The notes below the pieces were generated by a model. The model saw only the letters and a program-made list of their open reading frames with translations. It ran no database searches and had not been told where the DNA came from. A stretch of DNA of 64,000 bases. It comes from 2-02-FULL-55-14 sp964473365 (GTDB lineage Bacteria; Bacteroidota; Ignavibacteria; UBA10030). This document shows positions 50,228 to 57,611 of this stretch, one piece after another (the first letter of the stretch is position 1; each line of letters starts with the position of its first letter). Location of the stretch: NCBI GenBank assembly GCA_964473365.1, contig CAYYOV010000004.1:1-64000 (forward strand). The letters are read 5' to 3'. The translations under genes were made by a program, and so were the position numbers.

Positions 50228-51082
50228 GTGAAAATCAGCAAGCAATACACGAATCGCGAAAGCCAATCGCTCGACAAGTACCTGCAGGAGATCGGCAAGG
50301 TCGAGTTGCTCGTCCCTCAGGAAGAGATCGAGCTCGCCCGTCGCATCAAGAAGGGGGACCAGAAGGCCCTTGAAAAGCTGACCAAGGCGAATCTGCGGTT
50401 CGTCGTCAGCGTCGCGAAACAATACCAGAACCAGGGTCTGTCGCTGGGCGACCTCATCAACGAGGGAAACCTCGGCCTTATCAAGGCTGCAAAGCGATTC
50501 GACGAGACGCGCGGGTTCAAGTTCATTTCGTATGCCGTGTGGTGGATCCGGCAATCGATCCTTCAGGCGTTGGCCGAACAATCGCGTATTGTCCGGCTTC
50601 CGTTGAACCGCGTTGGAGCCCTCAACAAGATCGGCAAGGCGTTCAGCACGCTCGAACAGGAGTTCGAGCGGGAGCCGAGTGCGAGCGAGCTTGCGGAAGA
50701 GCTCGACATGTCGCTGTTCGAGGTCTCCGATACGCTCAAGATCTCAGGGCGTCACCTGTCGATGGACGCGCCGTTCGCGCAGGGTGAAGACAACCGGTTG
50801 CTGGACGTCATCCAAGATTCGCGTCAGCCGGCCCCCGATTCGGGTCTCATGGAAGAGTCGCTGCGCGAGGAGGTGCGGCGCGCGCTGAGCACGCTGAGCG
50901 AGCGGGAAGCGCAGGTGATCCGTCTGTACTTCGGGTTGGACCAGGAGCATTCGCTCACCCTCGAAGAGATCGGCGAGAAGTTCAACCTGACGCGCGAGCG
51001 TGTCCGCCAGATCAAAGAGAAGGCCATACGGAGATTACGGCATGCGTCGCGGAGCAAAGCGTTGCGCGCCTACCTCGGCTGA
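50228..51082 (+). CDS. rpoD: Primary sigma factor (Bacteroidota-type short RpoD)
   Basis: Housekeeping sigma70-family factor. It lacks region 1.1 and the non-conserved insert: 284 aa, the compact form typical of Bacteroidota and Chlorobi. Region 1.2/2.1 begins QSLDKYLQEIGKVELLV, regions 2.3-2.4 read GFKFISYAVWWIRQSILQAL, region 3 follows, and 4.2 is LTLEEIGEKFNLTRERVRQIKEKAIRRLR. The start is the GTG at 50228 with GGAG upstream; homologues begin just before KISKQxTNRE. A GC-rich terminator lies 24 bases after the stop. Confidence 0.95.
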   Translation: MKISKQYTNRESQSLDKYLQEIGKVELLVPQEEIELARRIKKGDQKALEKLTKANLRFVVSVAKQYQNQGLSLGDLINEGNLGLIKAAKRFDETRGFKFISYAVWWIRQSILQALAEQSRIVRLPLNRVGALNKIGKAFSTLEQEFEREPSASELAEELDMSLFEVSDTLKISGRHLSMDAPFAQGEDNRLLDVIQDSRQPAPDSGLMEESLREEVRRALSTLSEREAQVIRLYFGLDQEHSLTLEEIGEKFNLTRERVRQIKEKAIRRLRHASRSKALRAYLG

Positions 51083-51105
51083 CCGCGTGGACCCAGGAGT
51101 ACCCG

Positions 51106-51129
51106 GCCCCGCCATGCGGGGCTTTTTTT
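51106..51129 (+). terminator. Intrinsic terminator after rpoD containing the next gene's start codon
   Basis: Seven-bp stem GCCCCGC / GCGGGGC with a three-base loop and seven T. The ATG of the NlpC/P60 gene (51114-51116) is formed by two loop bases and the first base of the descending stem, and the T-tract encodes its two Phe. Confidence 0.8.
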
Positions 51130-51749
51130 CTCTCGTCGTCCTGATCGCTATGTTGAGCCTGTTGGCGGCGGGATGTGGTCCTTCCACGCCTCGATTTTCC
51201 ACGGGTTCGAGCCGACCGGCCAAGTCTACGACTGCCAGTCACGGGCCACGGTTCGCGAGCCGCGAGGCGGAAGAGGAACGTCGTGAGGACGACAAGCGCC
51301 TGCCGCCTGCCGAGATCGAGCGAGTCACGGCCGGGACGCGGTCGTTCCGCACGGAGAAGAACACGGCCATTGCGCCGCTCGATCAAAGCCGAATGATGCG
51401 AGAGATCTCGAAGCGCATGGGCGTGCCGTACGAGTATGGTGGCGAGTCGGACCAGGGAATCGATTGTTCGGGGTACACGATGGTCGTGTATCAGAAGAGC
51501 ATCGGGAAGCAGCTTCCGCGCACGAGCGCCGAACAAGCGAAAATGGGCAAGAGCGTCCAGCCGGCCGACCTGAAATTCGGTGACCTCGTCTTCTTCAATA
51601 CCACGGGGGAGCCTGCGTCACACGTGGGCATCTATCTGGGCGACGATCTCTTCGCGCACGCCAGCGTCTCGCTTGGCGTGACAATCTCCTCGCTCGAAAG
51701 TTCATACTACCAGAAACGATACGAAGGGGCTCGTCGCATCGTCGACTGA
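51114..51749 (+). CDS. NlpC/P60 family lipoprotein (peptidoglycan endopeptidase)
   Basis: Exported cysteine peptidase likely cleaving peptidoglycan stems. A lipoprotein signal, MRGFFSLVVLIAMLSLLAAGC, then a Ser/Arg-rich linker, then the NlpC/P60 domain: YEYGGESDQGIDCSGYTMVV holds the active Cys, SHVGIYLGDDLFAHAS the His. 211 aa. The ATG at 51114 sits inside the rpoD terminator hairpin. A GTG at 51087 would add nine residues before the same signal, and a later ATG (51150) would leave too short a signal. def follows after 16 bases. Confidence 0.88.
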   Translation: MRGFFSLVVLIAMLSLLAAGCGPSTPRFSTGSSRPAKSTTASHGPRFASREAEEERREDDKRLPPAEIERVTAGTRSFRTEKNTAIAPLDQSRMMREISKRMGVPYEYGGESDQGIDCSGYTMVVYQKSIGKQLPRTSAEQAKMGKSVQPADLKFGDLVFFNTTGEPASHVGIYLGDDLFAHASVSLGVTISSLESSYYQKRYEGARRIVD

Positions 51750-51765
51750 CGCCCCGCTGCCGATC

Positions 51766-52365
51766 ATGTCCGTCCGTCCCATCTATCTCTACGGAAGCAA
51801 GGTCCTGAAGACGAAGGCCCAGTCCGTCACGAAGCTCGACGACCGGGTCGTGGAACTTGCCGTCGATATGTTCGAGACTATGTACGCGTCGAACGGTATC
51901 GGGCTCGCGGCGACGCAGGTGGGTGATCTCAACCGATTGATCGTCGTAGACGTCTCAGGAATGGACGACAGCGAAGATGACGACGCCGAAGCCGCGCCGC
52001 CGGAACGGAAGACGTCGCCGGGACTTCCGACAAAACTGGCCATGATCAACCCGCAGATCGTTTCAGTCGACGGCGCGTGGAAGATGGAAGAGGGCTGTCT
52101 CAGCATTCCCGACGTTCGTGCGTCCGTCGAACGTCCGCAGATCGTCACCGTCAGATATCGCGACACAGAATTCCGCGAGCAGCAACTGACAGCCGACGGC
52201 ATGCTCGCGCGCGTGATCCAGCATGAGATCGACCATCTCGACGGCGTGCTCTTCATCGACCTCATCGGCAAGACGCAGCGGAGCCTCCTCAGCCGCGAAC
52301 TCCGGAAGATCCGAAAAGGCGAGGTCGAGACCCGGTACCCCGTGATGAGCGACGCCAACGAGTGA
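51766..52365 (+). CDS. def: Peptide deformylase
   Basis: Fe/Zn enzyme removing the formyl group from nascent N-terminal Met. The three motifs are complete: NGIGLAATQVG, EEGCLSIPDVR with the metal Cys, and VIQHEIDHLDG with the two His and the Glu. An acidic insert (DDSEDDDAEAAPPERK, about residues 68-84) lengthens it to 199 aa, a variant seen in Bacteroidota. It is followed by fmt, the partner that adds the formyl group. Confidence 0.97.
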   Translation: MSVRPIYLYGSKVLKTKAQSVTKLDDRVVELAVDMFETMYASNGIGLAATQVGDLNRLIVVDVSGMDDSEDDDAEAAPPERKTSPGLPTKLAMINPQIVSVDGAWKMEEGCLSIPDVRASVERPQIVTVRYRDTEFREQQLTADGMLARVIQHEIDHLDGVLFIDLIGKTQRSLLSRELRKIRKGEVETRYPVMSDANE

Positions 52366-52462
52366 CGATCACGGGCGGCGAGTCGGTCGCAACTCGTTCA
52401 GTCACTGAGCATCGTGTGTGGCCAGCTCCAGAGAGCTTCTTCTGACGCACGTGAGGGAACAC

Positions 52463-53404
52463 ATGTCCAACGGACGACCGCGCATCATCTTCATGGGAAC
52501 ACCCGACTTTGCGGTGCCCAGTCTGCGGGCGCTCGTCGATGCGGGGTTCCCGGTCGTTGGCGTTGTCACGGCCCCCGACAAGCCCCGGGGTCGCGGACAG
52601 CAGGTCTCGTTCACGGCCGTCAAGCAGGAGGCCGTGCTTCGTTCGCTCCCCGTCATCCAACCTGATTCACTGCGCGATCCGGCGCTGGTCGACCGCCTGA
52701 GTGGCCTGGAGGCCGACCTGATGGTCGTCGTCGCCTTCCGTATCCTTCCACCTGCCATCTTCACGCTGCCCCGCCTTGGCGCTTTTAATCTGCACGCATC
52801 GCTGCTCCCGCGGTATCGTGGCGCCGCTCCGATCCAATGGGCGGTGATCAACGGCGAGACCGAGACAGGCGTGACCACGTTTCTCCTCCAGGAAAAGGTG
52901 GACACCGGCTCGATGTTGTTGCAAGAACGGATCCCGATCGGCCCTGCGGACACGGCCGGCGACATCCATGACCGGCTATCGGTCATCGGGGCTGAAGTCG
53001 TTGTTCGGACGGCAGCAGGCCTTCATGAAGGGTCGCTGACGCCGCGGCCTCAGGATCATGCGCTGGCTACGCCTGCTCCGAAGATCTTCAAAGACGATTG
53101 CCGGTTAGCGTGGGATCTGCCCGCACCAGTACTGTACAATCGCATCCGCGGCCTCGCTCCTGTACCCGGCGCGTGGACGATGCTGGAAGGACAGGTGTGG
53201 AAGATCTTTCGCGCCCGCGTGACCGAGAGCCCACGGGGTGTCGCGCCAGGAGCCATCATCGCCGTCGATCGAACTCAATGCGTCGTTCAGACCGGCGAAG
53301 GCGCACTTGCGCTCGAAGAGGTCATGCTTGAAGGACGGAAGCGACTTGGCATCGAAGCGTTCCTGCGCGGGCACACGGTCCCGGCGGGAACGATGCTGGG
53401 TTGA
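52463..53404 (+). CDS. fmt: Methionyl-tRNA formyltransferase
   Basis: Formylates initiator Met-tRNA using 10-formyl-THF. Start at 52463 (MSNGRPRIIFMGTPDFAV) with GAGGG seven bases upstream; the frame from 52418 is longer but has no homology. The catalytic region contains FNLHASLLPRYRGAAPIQWAV and the Asp-bearing DTGSMLLQE. The C-terminal domain (LYNRIRGLAPVPGAWT) is present. 313 aa. It pairs with def 97 bases upstream. Confidence 0.97.
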   Translation: MSNGRPRIIFMGTPDFAVPSLRALVDAGFPVVGVVTAPDKPRGRGQQVSFTAVKQEAVLRSLPVIQPDSLRDPALVDRLSGLEADLMVVVAFRILPPAIFTLPRLGAFNLHASLLPRYRGAAPIQWAVINGETETGVTTFLLQEKVDTGSMLLQERIPIGPADTAGDIHDRLSVIGAEVVVRTAAGLHEGSLTPRPQDHALATPAPKIFKDDCRLAWDLPAPVLYNRIRGLAPVPGAWTMLEGQVWKIFRARVTESPRGVAPGAIIAVDRTQCVVQTGEGALALEEVMLEGRKRLGIEAFLRGHTVPAGTMLG

Positions 53405-53429
53405 GTGCGTCGCTGTCGGAGTCGTTTCG

Positions 53430-53458
53430 TTGCCCTACCTCGAACTATTCTCTATATT
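53430..53458 (+). promoter_or_regulatory. Promoter for parAB
   Basis: TTGCCC, 17-base spacer, TATATT followed by G, 30 bases before the parA start. Confidence 0.6.
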
Positions 53459-53488
53459 GCGCTATTCTGAGCGTTCACCTGGAGTCGT

Positions 53489-54304
53489 GTGTCTAAGATC
53501 ATCGTCATAGCGAATCAAAAAGGAGGCGTGGGCAAGACGACCACCGCCATCAACCTTGCAGCGTCGCTTGCCGCCGCAGAACGGTCGACGTTGCTGGTTG
53601 ATACTGATCCTCAATCAAATGCCACGAGCGGCGTGGGCGTTGTGCCGACAGACGGCCGCACGGTCTATGAGGTGCTTGTTGACGGCCTTGACCCGAAGGA
53701 AGCGATCATCGATACGCAGATGCCTTTCCTCTCGGTGCTTCCGTCGCACATCAATCTCGTCGGTGCCGAGATCGAACTGGTTGGTCGGGATCAGCGGGAA
53801 TACCTGATGACCACGGCGCTCAAGAAGATCGCCAACACGTATGAGTTCATCGTCATCGATTGTCCACCGTCGCTCGGGCTTCTCACCCTCAACGCCCTGA
53901 CGGCGGCCGATTCGGTGATGATCCCTGTGCAATGCGAGTACTTCGCCCTCGAAGGTCTGGGCCAGCTGTTCAACACGATCAACATGGTCAAGAAGAACTT
54001 GAACCCCAATCTGGACATTGAGGGGGTGCTGATGACCATGTTCGATTCACGCCTCCGACTGTCGAATCAGATCGTGGAGGAAGTGAAGCGCTATTTTGGA
54101 GACAAGGTGTTCGAGACCGTCGTATCGCGCAACATCCGGCTGAGCGAAGCTCCCAGCTTCGGAAAGCCCATCATCCTCTACGACGCCGTCTGTTCCGGAA
54201 CGCGCAATTACATGGAGCTGGCCCGCGAGGTCATGCGCCGCGACGCGGTACTCACACAAGATCCGACGACGCCGGCCCCGGCGCCGGGAGGCACGAGCTC
54301 ATGA
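53489..54304 (+). CDS. parA: Chromosome-partitioning ATPase ParA (Soj)
   Basis: Deviant-Walker ATPase that moves origin regions with ParB. The P-loop is NQKGGVGKTTTAINLA, and Walker B-type LLVDTDPQSNAT and FIVIDCPPSLGLLTLNA follow. 271 aa, no N-terminal HTH, so the small chromosomal Soj type. GTG start at 53489 with GGAG upstream. It overlaps parB by four bases (ATGA). No convincing parS was found in the window. Confidence 0.96.
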   Translation: MSKIIVIANQKGGVGKTTTAINLAASLAAAERSTLLVDTDPQSNATSGVGVVPTDGRTVYEVLVDGLDPKEAIIDTQMPFLSVLPSHINLVGAEIELVGRDQREYLMTTALKKIANTYEFIVIDCPPSLGLLTLNALTAADSVMIPVQCEYFALEGLGQLFNTINMVKKNLNPNLDIEGVLMTMFDSRLRLSNQIVEEVKRYFGDKVFETVVSRNIRLSEAPSFGKPIILYDAVCSGTRNYMELAREVMRRDAVLTQDPTTPAPAPGGTSS

Positions 54305-55218
54305 CGCAACCAACGAAAAAATCGGTCCTGGGTCGGGGCTTGAACGCCCTGATCCCAAAGGGACCCCGGATCGAATCGACCGGCGAAGAACGCAGTCCGG
54401 TCGACCTCGGGAAGGTCGCCAGCATCGAGATCGCAAAGGTTCGGCCGAATCCGTTCCAGCCCCGGAGCGATTTCGACGAATCGGCCCTGGACGAGCTCAA
54501 GCGTTCCATCCAGGAGAAGGGCGTTATCCAGCCGATCACGGTCCGCCGTGTGAGCGACGGATACCAGATCATCGCCGGCGAACGCCGCTTGCGGGCGGCG
54601 CAGCTTGCCCGGATGAAGGAGATCCCGGCGTACGTCATCGACGTTCCGTCGGACGAAGATATGCTCGAATTGGCGTTGATCGAGAACATCCAACGCGAGC
54701 ATCTGAATCCGATGGAAATTGCGACGGCCTATCAACGCCTGCTTGACGAGTGCCATCTGACGCAGGAGGACGTCGCGCAGAAGGTGGGAAAGGACCGGAC
54801 CACGGTCACCAATTTCCTCCGCTTGCTGAAGCTCCCGGTGAAAATCCAGGACGGCCTCCGGAAGAACAAGATCACGATGGGGCATGCCCGCGCGCTCGTG
54901 AACGTGCCGGGCGAGAAGGCCCAACTGCGCATTTTCGAGAAGATCGTCCACGAGGGCCTGTCCGTTCGAAAGGTCGAAGATCTCGCGCGCGGTTCGAGCG
55001 GAACCAAGGCCGCATCGGGCACCCGAAAAGGGCGCGACACTGGCTCAACGCCTGCAGGGATCCAAAGTGTAGAAGAGCAGCTGCGTCAAACGCTGGGAAC
55101 GAAGGTGATGGTCCGAACGAAGGGGGGCGGAAGGGGAGAGATCATTGTCGAGTTCTATTCGCTCGACGAATTCGACCGGTTGCTGGAGTTGCTGAGCAGT
55201 ACGGCGAAGTATCGGTAG
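54301..55218 (+). CDS. parB: Chromosome-partitioning protein ParB (Spo0J)
   Basis: CTP-dependent clamp that binds parS and recruits SMC and ParA. Start VLGRGLNALIPKG; N-terminal domain PNPFQPRSDFDESALDELK, GERRLRAAQLA, then the HTH region (LTQEDVAQKVGKDRTTVTNFLRLL). A Lys/Gly linker leads to the dimerisation tail (YSLDEFDRLLELLSS). 305 aa. It overlaps parA; a heptad-repeat tract follows the stop. Confidence 0.96.
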   Translation: MTQPTKKSVLGRGLNALIPKGPRIESTGEERSPVDLGKVASIEIAKVRPNPFQPRSDFDESALDELKRSIQEKGVIQPITVRRVSDGYQIIAGERRLRAAQLARMKEIPAYVIDVPSDEDMLELALIENIQREHLNPMEIATAYQRLLDECHLTQEDVAQKVGKDRTTVTNFLRLLKLPVKIQDGLRKNKITMGHARALVNVPGEKAQLRIFEKIVHEGLSVRKVEDLARGSSGTKAASGTRKGRDTGSTPAGIQSVEEQLRQTLGTKVMVRTKGGGRGEIIVEFYSLDEFDRLLELLSSTAKYR

Positions 55219-55227
55219 CAAGAAGCA

Positions 55228-55255
55228 AGATAGGAGATGGGAGATAGGAGATTGG
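55228..55255 (+). repeat. Short heptad repeat tract between parB and ridA
   Basis: Four consecutive 7-mers of the form AGATRGG (AGATAGG, AGATGGG, AGATAGG, AGATTGG). The unit resembles a longer tract at 59461. Confidence 0.7.
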
Positions 55256-55299
55256 AGAGTCAGGAACGTAGAACCAAGACGAACGACGCAGGAGTCAAA

Positions 55300-55689
55300 A
55301 TGGGAACCAAACAGATCTTGACGAAGAATGCGCCTGCACCGATCGGGCCGTACAGCCAAGCGATCGCAGTGGACGGAACGTTCGTCTACACGGCGGGACA
55401 GATCCCGCTCGATCCCGCCACGAATCAGCTCGTGGAAGGGGACATCAAGGCGCAGACGCGGCGAGTGATGCAGAACCTGGAAGCCATTCTTGTCGCGGCC
55501 GGGTCGTCGATGAAGAATGTGGTCAAGACGACCGTGTTTCTGAAGGACATGGGAGAGTTTGCGGCCATGAACGAGGTGTACGGGGAATTCCTTGGAACGG
55601 CTGCTCCCGCGCGCAGCACGGTCGAGGTCGCCCGGCTGCCGAGGGATGTGCGGGTGGAGATCGAAGCGATCGCCTTGATCGACAAGTAG
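55300..55689 (+). CDS. ridA: RidA family enamine/imine deaminase
   Basis: Hydrolyses reactive 2-aminoacrylate-type intermediates made by PLP enzymes. Family blocks are APAPIGPYSQAIAVDGTFVYTAG, QTRRVMQNLEAILVAAGSS and the end APARSTVEVARLPRDVRVEIEA with the substrate Arg. 129 aa. ATG at 55300 with AGGAG; the frame from 55237 starts in the heptad tract and is rejected. Confidence 0.94.
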   Translation: MGTKQILTKNAPAPIGPYSQAIAVDGTFVYTAGQIPLDPATNQLVEGDIKAQTRRVMQNLEAILVAAGSSMKNVVKTTVFLKDMGEFAAMNEVYGEFLGTAAPARSTVEVARLPRDVRVEIEAIALIDK

Positions 55690-55729
55690 CCATCACCATA
55701 CGCGTTCCACGGAACAGCGCAACGACGCA

Positions 55730-56296
55730 ATGACCGCAACGAGGAAATGGCGCACTGCTTCTCTGCAGGTGTGCTTGTTCTTCCTCCCCTTCAGCTTCTT
55801 GGCAGCTCAGCATCAACTGAGGTCCAATTGGCTTTTGGCCCCGTCCGACACTCCCCGCGTCAGCCTCGAAGGAGCGACCGTTCAGATTGCTTCAGGACCT
55901 GAAGAAAAGTCCACGGGTCTCGCGATGCTCCTGTCAGCCGCACTACCCGGAGCGGGACAAGTCTACACCGAGCGCTATCTTTCGATCCCGATCATCTGGG
56001 GCTTCGGTCTCTATTTCGGGAAGACGATGGCCGACCAGAACAAGCTCTACCAGGACTACGCCTCCCGCTACTCCGCATCCGTTGCCGCCGACACCGCCAA
56101 CGGTCGTGGCGACGCTCAACTGAAGACCATCCGCGATTTCTACAGGGACCAGCGCGACCAGTTCGCGGTGTATCTCGGCATTACCTACCTCCTGAACATC
56201 GTCGATGCCTACGTCGGGGCGGCGCTCTATGGCTTCGACGTCTCGCCCGATCTGAGCGGCGGCGCGCAGATACGCTACCGCATGCGTGTCCGCTAA
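55730..56296 (+). CDS. DUF5683 family protein
   Basis: Envelope protein of unknown function, frequent next to parAB in Bacteroidota. A signal-type N-terminus (LQVCLFFLPFSFLAAQ) is followed by LSAALPGAGQVYTERYLSIPIIWGF and the family end ITYLLNIVDAYVGAALYGFDV, the core DUF5683 pattern. 188 aa. It converges with the epimerase gene; their stops overlap by four bases. Confidence 0.8.
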   Translation: MTATRKWRTASLQVCLFFLPFSFLAAQHQLRSNWLLAPSDTPRVSLEGATVQIASGPEEKSTGLAMLLSAALPGAGQVYTERYLSIPIIWGFGLYFGKTMADQNKLYQDYASRYSASVAADTANGRGDAQLKTIRDFYRDQRDQFAVYLGITYLLNIVDAYVGAALYGFDVSPDLSGGAQIRYRMRVR

Positions 56297-57204
56297 CCCT
56301 CGGTCTGCCCCACAACGTCCGTTAGCGCTTCACGGAGATCCGGATACACGAAGCGATATCCGCTCGTCGTCAGCTTGTCCGGCACCGCATGCTGTCCCGT
56401 GAGGATGATGCTCGCCATCTCGCCGAGAGCCAGCGTGAGCATCGGCGCCGGGATGCGTATCCAGGAAGGACGGTGCAACGCACGTCCGAGGGCTTCGCAG
56501 AATTCTCTCATCGTCGCGGCTTCCGGTGACACGATATTGACCGGACCGGAAACGCCTGGAGTGGCGATGAGATGGAGGATGGCTCCGACCATGTCGTCGT
56601 GATGAATCCAGGGGACCCATTGACGTCCGGTTCCCAGCGGTCCACCGATGAAGAAGCGGAAGGGAAGGACCAGCCGTGCCAATGCCCCGCCCCTGAGGTC
56701 GAGGACCATGCCGGTCCGGAGCATTGCGACGCGAACGCCGTTCTCCGAAGCTTTCATCGCTTCGTCTTCCCACTGTCGACACACGTTCGCCAGGAAATCA
56801 TTGCCAGGAGGGTGGCTCTCCGTCACCCGGCCATCGTCGACGTTACCGTAGTATCCGACCCCAGATGCATTCACCAGCACTCGCTCACGGCGTGACGACT
56901 TCCGGAGTGCCTCCACGATCGCTCGCGTCGCGTCGACCCTGCTTGCAATGATCGCCCGCCGGCGGTTCTTCGTCCAGGGCCAGCCTGCGACGGACGCGCC
57001 CGAGAGATTGACGACGGCATCGGCCTCTTCGATCGATGAGGTCCACGGACCCTGGTCTTTCCCGTTCCAGCGCACATGCGTGACCGTGCCGGATTCTGTG
57101 CTAGCCGATCGTGTGAGAATCGTGACCCGATCTCCGCGATGGACCAGTCGACCGACCAGCCGCTTTCCGACCAATCCGGTGCCGCCCGCCACAACGATGT
57201 TCAT
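56293..57204 (-). CDS. TIGR01777-type NAD(P)-dependent epimerase
   Basis: Atypical short-chain dehydrogenase of the YfcH/SulA-like family; physiological role unclear. The nucleotide site is MNIVVAGGTGLVGKRLVGRL, then VVNLSGASVAGWPWTKNRRR, SGVGYYGN, and the conserved block FRFFIGGPLGTGRQWVPWIH. The C-terminal DUF1731-like end is GHQAVPDKLTTSGYRFVYPD-like. 303 aa from the ATG at 57204; the frame to 57324 is not conserved. Confidence 0.9.
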   Translation of the reverse strand: MNIVVAGGTGLVGKRLVGRLVHRGDRVTILTRSASTESGTVTHVRWNGKDQGPWTSSIEEADAVVNLSGASVAGWPWTKNRRRAIIASRVDATRAIVEALRKSSRRERVLVNASGVGYYGNVDDGRVTESHPPGNDFLANVCRQWEDEAMKASENGVRVAMLRTGMVLDLRGGALARLVLPFRFFIGGPLGTGRQWVPWIHHDDMVGAILHLIATPGVSGPVNIVSPEAATMREFCEALGRALHRPSWIRIPAPMLTLALGEMASIILTGQHAVPDKLTTSGYRFVYPDLREALTDVVGQTEG

Positions 57205-57376
57205 GGTGCCATCTCCCAATTCCCAGCGTCTAATTCGGTCAGCCGTGCGCAACGGGGGTGAGGGCCGACCACGCGGATGACCAGCTGTAATATACGTGAA
57301 CGTGTCGCGTCGCCACGATAACAACGAACCGTCTGCATTGGTTCTTCTTGGTTGCCGTCCTGATCACGCGGATCGG

Positions 57377-57405
57377 TTGCTCTTCTGGCGAATTCGGGCT
57401 ATATT
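57377..57405 (+). promoter_or_regulatory. Promoter for lepA
   Basis: TTGCTC, 17-base spacer, TATATT continuing TG, so the -10 reads TATATTTG, an exact TAnnTTTG. It predicts a 5' leader of almost 200 bases. Confidence 0.6.
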
Positions 57406-57418
57406 TGAAGGGTTCACG

Positions 57419-57449
57419 AAGAGTAAAGGGGACCGTCCTCTTTACTCTT
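57419..57449. repeat. 31-base palindrome in the lepA leader (REP-like)
   Basis: Arms AAGAGTAAAG and CTTTACTCTT form ten perfect pairs. The centre GGGACCGTCCT adds three more pairs and a G-T. It is of the GGGGACGGTCCCC class of palindromes that I recall as widespread intergenic repeats. Confidence 0.65.
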
Positions 57450-57611
57450 TCGCGTTTAGGAGCAGTTCCTTGCGGCGCTGGCGACGGATCGCAGCGACCG
57501 CAGCGGAAATACCGTGTGGATCGGACATGTCTCATTCTCAGTACGAGATGAGAGTCGTTTCCGGTCCCGCAATCAGCCTTCTGACAGAGAGCGCTTCGTT
57601 CCAGCCAGCCG

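Larger units (their letters stand above)
57205..57611. other. 407-base divergent intergenic region before lepA
   Basis: No convincing gene. It holds a predicted promoter (57377-57405), a 31-base near-perfect palindrome (57419-57449) just downstream of it, and a leader of about 200 bases before lepA. Confidence 0.6.
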
